Positions 8,311 to 16,007 of a DNA stretch of 28,604 nucleotides are shown here, one piece after another. The position numbers and the translations under genes were made by a program. The stretch's first letter is position 1. Every line of letters starts with the position of its first letter. Source of the stretch: CAIYPH01 sp043744375 (GTDB taxonomy: Bacteria > Pseudomonadota > Alphaproteobacteria > Acetobacterales > Acetobacteraceae); NCBI GenBank assembly GCA_043744375.1, contig JAYTUU010000057.1, positions 1-28,604 of the forward strand, given 5' to 3'. The notes beneath the pieces are model-generated. The model was given only the letters and a program-made list of their open reading frames with translations. It had not been told where the DNA came from and ran no database searches.

Positions 8311-8988
8311 ATGACCGAGTGCACAGAATCTACGACTAGCCTTGAATGGTGGGCGGCGCCGGGGCTGACACCCTACCCCGACGCCATCGCCGCGATGCAA
8401 ACCCACGTCGCCGCCATCCACGCCGGCGCGGCGCGTGAACGCGTCTGGCTGGTCGAACATCCGCCGCTCTATACCTCCGGCACGTCAGCCACCGCCGCCG
8501 ATCTGCACGACCCCACGCGTTTCCCCACCTATGAAGCCGGCCGTGGCGGCCAATGGACCTATCACGGGCCGGGCCAGCGCACCGGCTATGTGATGCTCGA
8601 CCTTACCCGCAACCGCGGCCTGGTGCGCGCCCGGGACGTGCGCAGCTACGTCCATGCGCTGGAGGAATGGCTGATCCGCAGCCTTACCCAGCTTGGCGTG
8701 CGTGGCGAGCGCCGGGTGGGGCGCATCGGCATCTGGGTCGAGACCGCCACGGGCGACGCCAAGATCGCGGCCCTCGGCGTCCGCGTCACCCGCTGGGTCA
8801 GCTGGCATGGCATCGCCCTGAACGTCGCCCCGAACCTCGATCACTTCACGGGCATCATTCCCTGCGGCATCCGCGAGCACGGTGTCACCAGCCTGCGCGC
8901 ACTCGGCCTTCAGACCACAATGGGCGAGGCCGATGCCGCCCTCCGCTCAACCTGGGCGGGCGTGTTCGGCGCCAGTCCCGGGCCGTGA
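8311..8988 (+). CDS. lipB: Lipoyl(octanoyl) transferase LipB
   Basis: A 225-residue enzyme that moves octanoyl from acyl carrier protein to lipoyl domains of 2-oxoacid dehydrogenases and the glycine cleavage system. VEHPPLYTSGTSA, the substrate loop YHGPGQRTGY (about 84-93), the active-site lysine K151 in DAKIAALGV and the nucleophilic cysteine C185 in IIPCGIREHGVTSL are all present. The ATG at 8311 is taken as the start. A TTG at 8299 in the same frame would add four residues. It is separated from the minus-strand permease gene by a convergent gap of about 135 bp. Confidence 0.96.
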   Translation: MTECTESTTSLEWWAAPGLTPYPDAIAAMQTHVAAIHAGAARERVWLVEHPPLYTSGTSATAADLHDPTRFPTYEAGRGGQWTYHGPGQRTGYVMLDLTRNRGLVRARDVRSYVHALEEWLIRSLTQLGVRGERRVGRIGIWVETATGDAKIAALGVRVTRWVSWHGIALNVAPNLDHFTGIIPCGIREHGVTSLRALGLQTTMGEADAALRSTWAGVFGASPGP

Positions 8989-9003
8989 ACAGGCGGCCGC
9001 GTA

Positions 9004-9123
9004 TCACCAGCCATCCACCCAGGGCCGCTTTTTGCCATGCCGCACCGGAGTGGGCGGCACCGAGCGCAGGCCGGCGGTGAGCGCGTGGACCACGTCGGTG
9101 GCGCGCACGTGCAGCGCGGGCGC
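9004..9123 (-). pseudogene. Possible gene remnant in frame after the permease stop
   Basis: After the TGA of the permease at 9124-9126 the same frame continues open for 39 codons to a second stop at 9004-9006. It contains ATDVVHALTAGLRSVPP and then RHGKKRPWVDGW, a sequence that looks like a genuine protein C-terminus rather than random read-through. A GTG at 9108 could start a 34-residue peptide, but no good ribosome site is seen. I do not recognise the family. It may be the tail of a lost downstream gene of the transporter cluster, or chance. Confidence 0.25.
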
Positions 9124-9963
9124 TCAGCCTTTGACGGCGCCGAAGGTGAGGCCGCGGATCAAATGTTTCTGCACGAGGATCGTGAAGATCACCGCGGGCA
9201 GCATGATGCCGATGGCGCCGGCGGCGGAGATCGACCAGTAGTTGATGTCCTCGCCGCCATATTCGGCAATCGCCACCGGCAGCGTCTTGGTGCGGCTGCC
9301 GGTGAGGATGAGCGCGAACAAAAACTCGTTATATGCAAGTAACATGCTGAACAGGGACGTGACCGCGAGGCCCGGACGAACCGCGGGGAGAATGATCATC
9401 CAGAACGCCTGCCAGCGGTTGCAGCCGTCGATCAGGGCGGCCTCGTCGAGTTCGACGGGGACATCGACGAAGAAGCTGCGCATCAGCCAGATGGTGAAGG
9501 GCTGGTTCATCGCCACCATGGCCATCACCATCATCGGGTAGGTGTCGATCATGCCGAGCCAGCGCGCCATGACGAAGAACGGGATCGCCAGCAGGATCTG
9601 CGGGAACATGCGGATGGCGAGCAGGCCGAACAGGAGTTTGTCGGCGTGCCTGGTGCGGGTGCGGGCCAGTCCGTAGGCGGCGAGGGTGCCGAGGGGGACC
9701 GAGATCAGGACAGTCGCGGTGGCAATGATGGTGCTGTTCAGCAGGAAGCGGAGGAAGCCGCGTTCGATCCAGATCTGGTAGTGGAACTCGAAGGTCGGCT
9801 CGAAGATCAGCCGTGGCGGGATGGCGAAGGCGTCGGCCGGTTGCTTGATGGAGATCAGGAAGCCCCAGATGACCGGCACCAGATTGAACACGGTGAACGG
9901 CACCAGGAACAGGAGCAGCATGATCTGCGTCCGGCCGTGGCGGCTGGTCAGGAAACTGCGCAT
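9124..9963 (-). CDS. ABC sugar-type transporter permease, MalG/UgpE family
   Basis: A 279-residue inner-membrane permease with about six hydrophobic segments. The cytoplasmic EAA loop that contacts the ATPase is DEAALIDGCNRWQAFWMIIL, ending before PAVRPG. The N-terminus MRSFLTSRHGRTQIMLLLFL is a signal-anchor-like first helix. The start at 9963 is fixed by a TGATG overlap with the preceding permease gene. A longer frame upstream is only read-through into that gene. With its partner it would form the channel of an importer of the carbohydrate-uptake CUT1 type. No ATP-binding subunit follows in this window, so the ATPase must come from elsewhere or has been lost. Confidence 0.92.
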   Translation of the reverse strand: MRSFLTSRHGRTQIMLLLFLVPFTVFNLVPVIWGFLISIKQPADAFAIPPRLIFEPTFEFHYQIWIERGFLRFLLNSTIIATATVLISVPLGTLAAYGLARTRTRHADKLLFGLLAIRMFPQILLAIPFFVMARWLGMIDTYPMMVMAMVAMNQPFTIWLMRSFFVDVPVELDEAALIDGCNRWQAFWMIILPAVRPGLAVTSLFSMLLAYNEFLFALILTGSRTKTLPVAIAEYGGEDINYWSISAAGAIGIMLPAVIFTILVQKHLIRGLTFGAVKG

Positions 9964-10826
9964 CAAAACGCCTCCCGGCCGCTGCGTTGCATGAACAGGA
10001 TCAGGCCGGCGATGCCCATGGCGACGATCAGCAGCGTGATCACACCGAGTGCCGAGGCTCGGCCGATTTCCAGCAACCGGAAAGCCAGCTGATAGGTGTA
10101 GAGCGTGATGGTCTCGGTGGCCGTGCCCGGACCGCCGGCGGTGAGGACGTAGACCAGATCGAAGAAGCGGAACGCGTCCATCAGCCGGATCGATACGACG
10201 AACAGGATCAGCGGCGTCATCATCGGCAATATGACGTAGCGCAGGCGTTGCCACGGGCTGGCGCCATCGATGGCGGCGGCCTCCAGCAGGCTGGTGTCGA
10301 AACTCTGCAACCCCGCGTAGAGCACCAGCATCAGGAACGGCATGAACTTCCACGTATCAGCCAGGATCACGGAAATCTTTGCCCAGATCGGATCGCCCAG
10401 CCAATCCGGCGGGAAGATGTTCAGCGACATCAGCGTGGCGTCGAGCAGCCCCCATCTGCCGACGAATATCCATTTCAGAAAAATACCGCCGACCACGGGG
10501 GTCACGACATGCGGCAGGAAGTTCAGCAACGAAATTATCTTGACGCCAGACGTGAGCGCGTAGAGCGCCAGCGCCAAAGCAAAACCGACGAAAAGCTGGA
10601 GCGCCACGCTGCCGCAGACGATCACGAAGGTGGTGACGAGGTCTCCCCAGAAGCGCTGCTCGGAGAGGATGGCGGTGTAGTTGGCAAAGCCGATGAAGTT
10701 GACCTCGGGGCTGCCGAGGTAATAGTCGAAGAAGCTGTAATAGATAGCGGAGCCGAACGGATAGAACAGCACAAGCGCGATCACCGTGAAGCTCGGAAGC
10801 ATGAATAGCCACATCGTACGGTGCAT
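9963..10826 (-). CDS. ABC sugar-type transporter permease, MalF/UgpA family
   Basis: A 287-residue inner-membrane permease with about six transmembrane segments, beginning MHRTMWLFMLPSFTVIALVL. The EAA loop is EAAAIDGASPWQRLRYVILP. The start at 10826 has AAGAAGGG immediately upstream. An ATG at 10814 is an alternative that would shorten it by four residues. The gene lies 19 bp after the first-listed amidohydrolase gene (10846-11961) and overlaps the second permease by one base, so all belong to one transcript. Substrates of this permease class are usually sugars, glycerol phosphate or related polar compounds; the neighbouring hydrolases and amine-linked genes argue that the cargo here may be different. 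Confidence 0.92.
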   Translation of the reverse strand: MHRTMWLFMLPSFTVIALVLFYPFGSAIYYSFFDYYLGSPEVNFIGFANYTAILSEQRFWGDLVTTFVIVCGSVALQLFVGFALALALYALTSGVKIISLLNFLPHVVTPVVGGIFLKWIFVGRWGLLDATLMSLNIFPPDWLGDPIWAKISVILADTWKFMPFLMLVLYAGLQSFDTSLLEAAAIDGASPWQRLRYVILPMMTPLILFVVSIRLMDAFRFFDLVYVLTAGGPGTATETITLYTYQLAFRLLEIGRASALGVITLLIVAMGIAGLILFMQRSGREAF

Positions 10827-10845
10827 CCCTTCTTCGCGCGGCCGC

Positions 10846-11961
10846 TCAGCCCGCGCGGTACAAAGCCCTGGCATTGCCGAGGAAAAAGGCATGGCGCTGG
10901 GCTTCGGTGATGCGCAGCGGCATGGCACGGGCGGGGTCGTCGAAATCCCAGTGCGGATAGTCGGTGGCAAAGACAAGACGGTCCCAGCCAATCCATTCGA
11001 TGACTTCGCGCAAATGCTCGCGCGGTTCGGGTTCCTCGATCGGCTGGGTGGTCAGCCAGACATGCTGGCGGATGTACTCGGATGGCGGCCGGCGCAGATG
11101 CGGGGTTTCGCTGCGCAGCCGGTGCCAGGTCCGATCGAGGCGCCACGCGAGCGCCGGCAACCAGGCGAAGCCGGCCTCGACGATGACCACGCGCAGGTCC
11201 GGCAGATCCTCGAACAGCCCCTCCACGACCATGCTGGCAAGCTGGGACTGGCAGCATTGCGCGTGGCCGGTCATTTCCTCGATGTAGAAACTCGGCCAGC
11301 CGCCGCTGGTGATGGGGTGGCCGCTATAGCCGAACGCATGGATGGCGACCGGCAGGCCGGCGCGGACGGCGGCCTCGAAGATCGGCCGGTAGCGCTGCTT
11401 GCCGAGCAGCTCGCCGGTGCGCCCGAGCAGCAGCACCTGCACGAAGGCCGGGTTCCCGGCGTAGTGCGCGATCTCCCGGGCGGCGGCGTCCGGGTCCTCG
11501 TAGGGCACCAGGATCGAGGCGCGCAGCCGGGGTTCGGGAGTGACGAGGGCGTGCAGCTGCCACTCGTTATTGGCATGGCACATCGCCGCGGACAGGCCGG
11601 GGTTGCTGAAGCCCTGGCCGCTCGGCGTCAGCGGATTGACGATGCCGAGCACGATGTTGTGGGCATCCAGATGCTGGTGGCGCAGGAAATCGAGGTCGGT
11701 GCCGGGATTGCCGCCGTTGGGGGGCCAGGAGTCGCGCCGTGCCGCATTGGGCTGCGCCTTGGGGTAGGGGTTGACGCCATTCTGGTGGCCCTGGCGCTGG
11801 CTCATGCCGTAGGTCTCGAGATAGTCCCGCCACCGCAGGGTCAGATAGGGATAGAGATCGGTGATGGCGGGGACCACCGGATGAATATCGCAATCCGCGA
11901 TGGCCACCGCGCTGCGCGACAGCGTTGCTCGGTCACCGTGCTGCGTCACATCGACGTTCAT
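10846..11961 (-). CDS. Amidohydrolase family protein (amidohydrolase_2 type TIM barrel), copy A
   Basis: A 371-residue metal-dependent hydrolase or decarboxylase of the ACMSD-like amidohydrolase_2 group. Metal-site candidates are the N-terminal ADCDIHPVVP (about 22-31, D-x-H form), the barrel histidine in VAIHAFGYSG, the acidic VEAGFAWLP strand and the C-terminal aspartate in VFATDYPHWDFD. It is an obvious paralogue of the next gene, sharing the order DCDIHP, PGGxAGTDL-like, ASI(V/L), GWPSFYxE and FATDYPHW. Its start overlaps the stop of that gene as ATGA. Both sit between the binding protein and the permeases of an ABC importer, so their substrate is probably what the importer brings in. Confidence 0.88.
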   Translation of the reverse strand: MNVDVTQHGDRATLSRSAVAIADCDIHPVVPAITDLYPYLTLRWRDYLETYGMSQRQGHQNGVNPYPKAQPNAARRDSWPPNGGNPGTDLDFLRHQHLDAHNIVLGIVNPLTPSGQGFSNPGLSAAMCHANNEWQLHALVTPEPRLRASILVPYEDPDAAAREIAHYAGNPAFVQVLLLGRTGELLGKQRYRPIFEAAVRAGLPVAIHAFGYSGHPITSGGWPSFYIEEMTGHAQCCQSQLASMVVEGLFEDLPDLRVVIVEAGFAWLPALAWRLDRTWHRLRSETPHLRRPPSEYIRQHVWLTTQPIEEPEPREHLREVIEWIGWDRLVFATDYPHWDFDDPARAMPLRITEAQRHAFFLGNARALYRAG

Positions 11962-13055
11962 GCCTGCGATCCCTGGGTCATGCGGATTTGTCCGGGGGAG
12001 GCGCGCAGCCTAGCATAGGTCTCGCGCGGGTTGTCGATCATCATCTTGCGCACCAGGCTGGCCGGCACGCCGGCCGGAATGGCGGCCTCGCCATCGAACT
12101 GCCAATGCGGATAGTCGGTAGCGAAGAGCAGCAGCGAATCGGATTGCAGGTGGTCGATCAGGCGGACCAGGGTGTGGCCCTCGGGCGCGTCGATCGGCTG
12201 CATCGAGAGGCGGATGTTGCTGTGCACTATTTCCATGGGCGAACGGTCTACCCATGGGACTTCCATCCGCAGGCCACGCCAGAACTTGCCGAGGCGCCAG
12301 AGATGGGCGGGCAGCCAGGAGACGCCGGATTCCAGCAACACCACCTTGAGGTCGGGGAAACGGTTGAACACGCCCTCGCATATCAGGCTGGTCACCTGGC
12401 TCTGGAACGCCTGCGCCTGGGCGACATAGTCCTCGGTGTAGAAGGACGGCCAACCGACGGGGGTCGGCGGATTGTGATAGGTCGAGCCGGCGTGGATGCC
12501 GATCGCGAGGCCATGCCGCGCGGCCGCCGCATAGATGGGCCAGTGCTGGCGCTTGCCGAGCGGGGAGGCACCGGAGACAAGCATCAGCACCTGCACGAAG
12601 CGCGGGTCCTTCGCACAACGTTCGATCTCGTCGACCGCGAGTTCGGTGTTCTGTGTGGGGATGACGATCGAAGCGCGCAGCCGGGGTTCGTGATCGAGCC
12701 ACTCGGCCACCATCCAGTCGTTCACCGCGCGGGCGAAGGCCGCCGCGAGGTCTTCGCTGAACAGCAATTGGACGCCGAAGAGGCAGTTGGCGATGGCGAT
12801 GCTGGTGCCGAACGGATCCAGGGCCTCCTGGCGCAGCCGGCCGAGATCGGTGCCGGCCCGCCCGCCGGGCGCCCGCCAGTCCGGGCGCGCGGTCAGCGGG
12901 GAGTTATGCGGATAGGAGATCGAGGCCAGTTCGTCCATGCCGCGCACCAGGGCCTGCTCGCGCCAGTGCTCGTCCAGATAGGGCAGGAGCGCCTGCAGGC
13001 TGGGCACCGCCGGATGGATGTCGCAGTCGATGCCGCCGGGGATCAATACGCTCAA
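11958..13055 (-). CDS. Amidohydrolase family protein (amidohydrolase_2 type TIM barrel), copy B
   Basis: A 365-residue paralogue of copy A. The motifs are IDCDIHPAVP near residue 9, IGIHAGSTYH in mid-protein, LLESGVSWLP and LFATDYPHWQFD. Known relatives act on aromatic carboxylates, amides or lactones using one divalent metal; the sequence does not fix the reaction. The gene starts about 80 bp downstream of the solute-binding protein stop and overlaps copy A by four bases, consistent with the two being translated together, perhaps as a hetero-oligomer. Tandem duplication followed by divergence is the simplest explanation. Confidence 0.88.
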   Translation of the reverse strand: MSVLIPGGIDCDIHPAVPSLQALLPYLDEHWREQALVRGMDELASISYPHNSPLTARPDWRAPGGRAGTDLGRLRQEALDPFGTSIAIANCLFGVQLLFSEDLAAAFARAVNDWMVAEWLDHEPRLRASIVIPTQNTELAVDEIERCAKDPRFVQVLMLVSGASPLGKRQHWPIYAAAARHGLAIGIHAGSTYHNPPTPVGWPSFYTEDYVAQAQAFQSQVTSLICEGVFNRFPDLKVVLLESGVSWLPAHLWRLGKFWRGLRMEVPWVDRSPMEIVHSNIRLSMQPIDAPEGHTLVRLIDHLQSDSLLLFATDYPHWQFDGEAAIPAGVPASLVRKMMIDNPRETYARLRASPGQIRMTQGSQA

Positions 13056-13137
13056 GGCCGCCCCCCGACGCTTGCGGCATCCGCGATCACCGTGGTCATC
13101 CCGGTCCAGTCAATGCGCGCAAACCCCGGTCGGCGCA

Positions 13138-14397
13138 CTACTTGTAGTAGCCACGACCGCGCAGGAAGTTCTCCGTTTCGGTGGCCGCGGCATCCAGGGC
13201 CGCCTTCACCGACATCTCGCCCGTCACCGCCTGCACGACGCGCCGGGTGATGAACTCGCCCACCGCATAGAATTCGGGAATGGCCGGGAAGGTGACGTTG
13301 GTTGCCATGGCGGCGGAGGCGGCCGGATAGAAACGATGCTTGCGCTGCAATTCCGGATCGTTCAGCACGCTGGCGCGCGGCGGCACGGTCAGGGCGGCAC
13401 CCTCGCGCATGTTGGCTTCGTTGGTTGCCGTGGCGATGATGCGGAACAGCAGCTCGGGGTCCTGCTTGCTGTAGGCGGAGATGCCGTAGCCGTCGCCCGA
13501 GAACCGCGCCTTGCCGCCGGGTGCCACCACCCAGTCGATCTTGCCGATCACGCGCGACTGCTTGGGGTCATCCATCGAGTTGGCGCGGGTCGCCCATTGC
13601 AGACCCATCACCGCGGCGTCCTGCTGGAAGGCGATCGAGCACTCGTCGTTGGCGGAGGCCGTATAGGCGCGCTGGGCGTATTTGACCGTCTCCTTCAGCG
13701 CCTCGATGGCCGCCACACCCTTGGCGTTGTTGAAAATCGGCTTCCAGTCGGCGTCGAACCAGGCCGCGCCCATCGCGCCGATATACCAGTGCGCCTCGTT
13801 CAATCCGGCATCGACCGGCTTGAGGCAGCTGACGGTTCCCGCGCGCATGGGCGTGTTGAACAACTTCGCGAGTTCCTGGAACTCGGCTATCGTCTTGGGC
13901 GGCTGCTTGCCGGCCTGCTCGAACAGATCCTTGCGGTAGAACAGGAACATGACGTTCATGTCGGCCGGGACGACGTAGAGCTTGCCCTTGTAGCTGAATT
14001 TTTCCAGCACGCTGGCCGGATAGTCGTCCAGCTTGAACTCGGCGCGGAATTTCGCCCAGAGATCGTCCAGCGGACGCAGCCAGCCATTCTTGGCGAAGGT
14101 CTGCACGGTGGCTTCGCTGGCGTAGACGATATCCATCGTGTCGGACTTTGACGACAGCGCGATGGTCGACAGCTCCAGCGCCTTGTCGAACGGCATCAGC
14201 TGGGTGTTGACCTCGACGCCGGGCACCGCCGTCTTCATTTTCGCCGCCCAGTGCTCGAGCGCAGGGTAGCGATGGCTGATCATCTGCACGGGGCTCGCGG
14301 CCAGTGCACGCCCCCTGCCGGCCGACACGCCGCCAGCCGCGCCGGCCAGTGCAATGCCCTGGAGCACCCGACGGCGCTTGATCTTGTTGTCAGTCAT
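13138..14397 (-). CDS. Extracellular solute-binding protein of an ABC importer, Tat signal
   Basis: A 419-residue periplasmic binding protein of the SBP_bac_1 class. The N-terminus MTDNKIKRRRVLQGIALAG has the twin-arginine pattern R-R-x-V-L-Q followed by a hydrophobic stretch and an ALA cleavage-like site around residues 31-34, which suggests folded export by Tat. The mature part shows DIVYASEATVQTFAKNGWL and FLFYRKDLFEQAG, typical of the family. The start at 14397 gives this signal peptide; a longer frame to 14508 would bury it. It is the first gene of the transporter and hydrolase unit. Confidence 0.9.
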   Translation of the reverse strand: MTDNKIKRRRVLQGIALAGAAGGVSAGRGRALAASPVQMISHRYPALEHWAAKMKTAVPGVEVNTQLMPFDKALELSTIALSSKSDTMDIVYASEATVQTFAKNGWLRPLDDLWAKFRAEFKLDDYPASVLEKFSYKGKLYVVPADMNVMFLFYRKDLFEQAGKQPPKTIAEFQELAKLFNTPMRAGTVSCLKPVDAGLNEAHWYIGAMGAAWFDADWKPIFNNAKGVAAIEALKETVKYAQRAYTASANDECSIAFQQDAAVMGLQWATRANSMDDPKQSRVIGKIDWVVAPGGKARFSGDGYGISAYSKQDPELLFRIIATATNEANMREGAALTVPPRASVLNDPELQRKHRFYPAASAAMATNVTFPAIPEFYAVGEFITRRVVQAVTGEMSVKAALDAAATETENFLRGRGYYK

Positions 14398-14535
14398 TGT
14401 TCCACCCCGCGTTATTATGCACCACGACCGTTCAACCGGCATTGCCTTGGTGCCCGCCTTCCGTTGCCGCCACGACGCACGATAGCCATCAAACCGAACA
14501 TTCGACAACAGTGAAATCGGATCGCCCGGTGCGCG
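14398..14535 (-). promoter_or_regulatory. Upstream region of the solute-binding protein gene
   Basis: About 138 bp without coding signal before the binding-protein gene. The minus strand contains a CATAAT hexamer (14419-14414), 16 bp before the ATG, that could be a -10 element, but no convincing -35 is found at the right distance. The transporter unit may therefore have its own promoter here, or may be read from glnT. Confidence 0.25.
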
Positions 14536-14702
14536 CTACGCCAGTTCGGCGAGCGGGATCGGGGTGCGCACGTTGGGGATCAGCGCGATGCCGTAGAGTT
14601 CGCGCACCACCCCGCCGATCGCAGCCAGGCGGCAAGGCCGGGCGAGGCCTCGAACGCGTAGGGGGGGGCGGAGTCACCGTGGCTGGTGATGCTGGCGGCC
14701 AT
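14536..14702 (-). pseudogene. Internally deleted gene remnant after glnT (possibly DUF4915/TIGR03032-like)
   Basis: Nine bases after the glnT stop an ATG at 14702 opens a frame reading MAASITSHGDSAPPYAFEAS, then PGLAAWL. At about 14625-14632 the meaningful frame shifts, and the rest reads GGVVRELYGIALIPNVRTP followed by IPLAELA and a stop at 14536. A convincing N-terminus directly joined out of frame to a convincing C-terminus indicates an internal deletion. The pieces recall the start (FxASPGxxxWL) and end (VxELYDxxxLPxVR) of the TIGR03032 family, a tentative assignment from memory. Confidence 0.5.
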
Positions 14703-14711
14703 CGGGCCCGC

Positions 14712-16007
14712 TCAGCAGTCGAGCGTATGATCACGCTCCCACTGGCTGAGATGGCGCATGTAGCCGTCCCATTCCTGCCGCTTCAGCTTGGCGAAGGCGG
14801 CGGAGAATTCCTCGCCGAGCACCGCACGCAGCGTCGTGCTTGCCTCGAAGGCGCGGATCGCGTCGAGCAGGTTCAGCGGCAGCCGGCGCGCATCGGGCAC
14901 GGTGTGACCGGCCGCGTACATGTCGATATCCAATCGCTGCCCGGGATCGCGGGCGTTGGTGATGCCGTCCAGCCCGGCCGCCAGCAGGGCCGCGTGCAGA
15001 AGGTACGGGTTCACCGCGCCGTCGGGCAGCCGGTATTCGATCCGCCCGGCGCCGGGCACGCGCACCATGTGCGTGCGGTTGTTGCCGCCCCAGGTGATGC
15101 TGCTCGGCGACCACGTCGCACCCGACAGCGTCACCGGCGCGTTGATGCGCTTGTAGCTGTTCACCGTCGGATTGGTCAGCGCGCACATCCCCTCGGCATG
15201 GGCCATGATGCCGCCGAGGAACTGATACGCCAGCGGCGACAGGCCGAGCGCGTCATCGCCCTTGAAGGCGTTGGTCTCGCCGCGCCAGACCGAAACATGC
15301 GCATGGCAGCCGGAGCCGGTGAGGTTGGCGAACGGCTTGGGCATGAAGGTCGCGCGCATGCCGTGCCGCTCGGCGATGCTGCGGACCATGTATTTGAAGA
15401 ACACGTGACGATCGGCGGTGATCATCGCCGGCGCATAGGCCCAGTTCATTTCGTACTGGCCGTTGGCGTCCTCGTGGTCGTTCTGGTACGGCGCCCAGCC
15501 GAGTTCCTCCATGGCGTCGCTGATCTCGGCGATGATGTCGTAGCGGCGCATCAGGGTCAGCTGGTCATAGCAGGGCTTGGATTGCTGATCCGCTCCATCC
15601 GCGATCGCCAGGCCGTCGGGCCGGATGAGGAAGAATTCCGGCTCCACGCCGACGCGCATCTCCAGCCCCGCCGCCGCGGCCCGCGCGACCATCCGCGCCA
15701 GCACGTTGCGCGGCGCCTGCGCGACCGGCTTGCCGCCCATCCACGGATCGGCGGCAAGCCAGCCGACTTCGGGCTTCCACGGCAATTGGATGAGGCTCGC
15801 CGGGTCGGGCATGGCGAGCATGTCCGGATCGGCCGGCGTCATGTCGAACCAGGTGGCGAAACCGGCGAAACCGGCGCCATCCGCGGCCATGCCGTCGATG
15901 GCGCTGGCGGGCACGAGCTTGGACCGGAGCACGCCGAACAGATCGGTATAGGCAATGAGGAAGAAACGGATGCCGCGCTCGCGGGCGATCTCGGAGATGG
16001 CGCTCAT
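14712..16007 (-). CDS. glnT: Type III glutamine synthetase, GlnT / gamma-glutamylmethylamide synthetase-like
   Basis: A 431-residue glutamine-synthetase-fold ligase. The N-terminal beta-grasp has FFLIAYTDLFGVLRSKLV. Catalytic-site pieces are GVEPEFFLI (metal glutamate), ANGQYEMNW, SGCHAHVSVW (ATP and glutamate site), NPTVNSYKRI and RIEYRLPDGAVNPYL. The C-terminus QWERDHTLDC fits the short GlnT/GmaS group rather than housekeeping GlnA, and the adenylylation tyrosine region of GlnA is absent. Its start overlaps the FMN-subunit stop as ATGA. Together with the three genes before it, the order matches mgsA-mgsB-mgsC-gmaS of N-methylglutamate metabolism, so methylamine rather than ammonia may be the amine donor. 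A role as ordinary GlnT beside glxBCD is equally open. Confidence 0.9.
   Translation of the reverse strand: MSAISEIARERGIRFFLIAYTDLFGVLRSKLVPASAIDGMAADGAGFAGFATWFDMTPADPDMLAMPDPASLIQLPWKPEVGWLAADPWMGGKPVAQAPRNVLARMVARAAAAGLEMRVGVEPEFFLIRPDGLAIADGADQQSKPCYDQLTLMRRYDIIAEISDAMEELGWAPYQNDHEDANGQYEMNWAYAPAMITADRHVFFKYMVRSIAERHGMRATFMPKPFANLTGSGCHAHVSVWRGETNAFKGDDALGLSPLAYQFLGGIMAHAEGMCALTNPTVNSYKRINAPVTLSGATWSPSSITWGGNNRTHMVRVPGAGRIEYRLPDGAVNPYLLHAALLAAGLDGITNARDPGQRLDIDMYAAGHTVPDARRLPLNLLDAIRAFEASTTLRAVLGEEFSAAFAKLKRQEWDGYMRHLSQWERDHTLDC

Noticed and set aside
7860..8339. Short open frames across the inverted repeat and the tRNA
   Set aside because: They translate palindrome and tRNA sequence; nothing protein-like remains.
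9987..12018. Plus-strand open frames opposite the permease and amidohydrolase genes
   Set aside because: They are shadows of genes with clear membrane or metal-site motifs.
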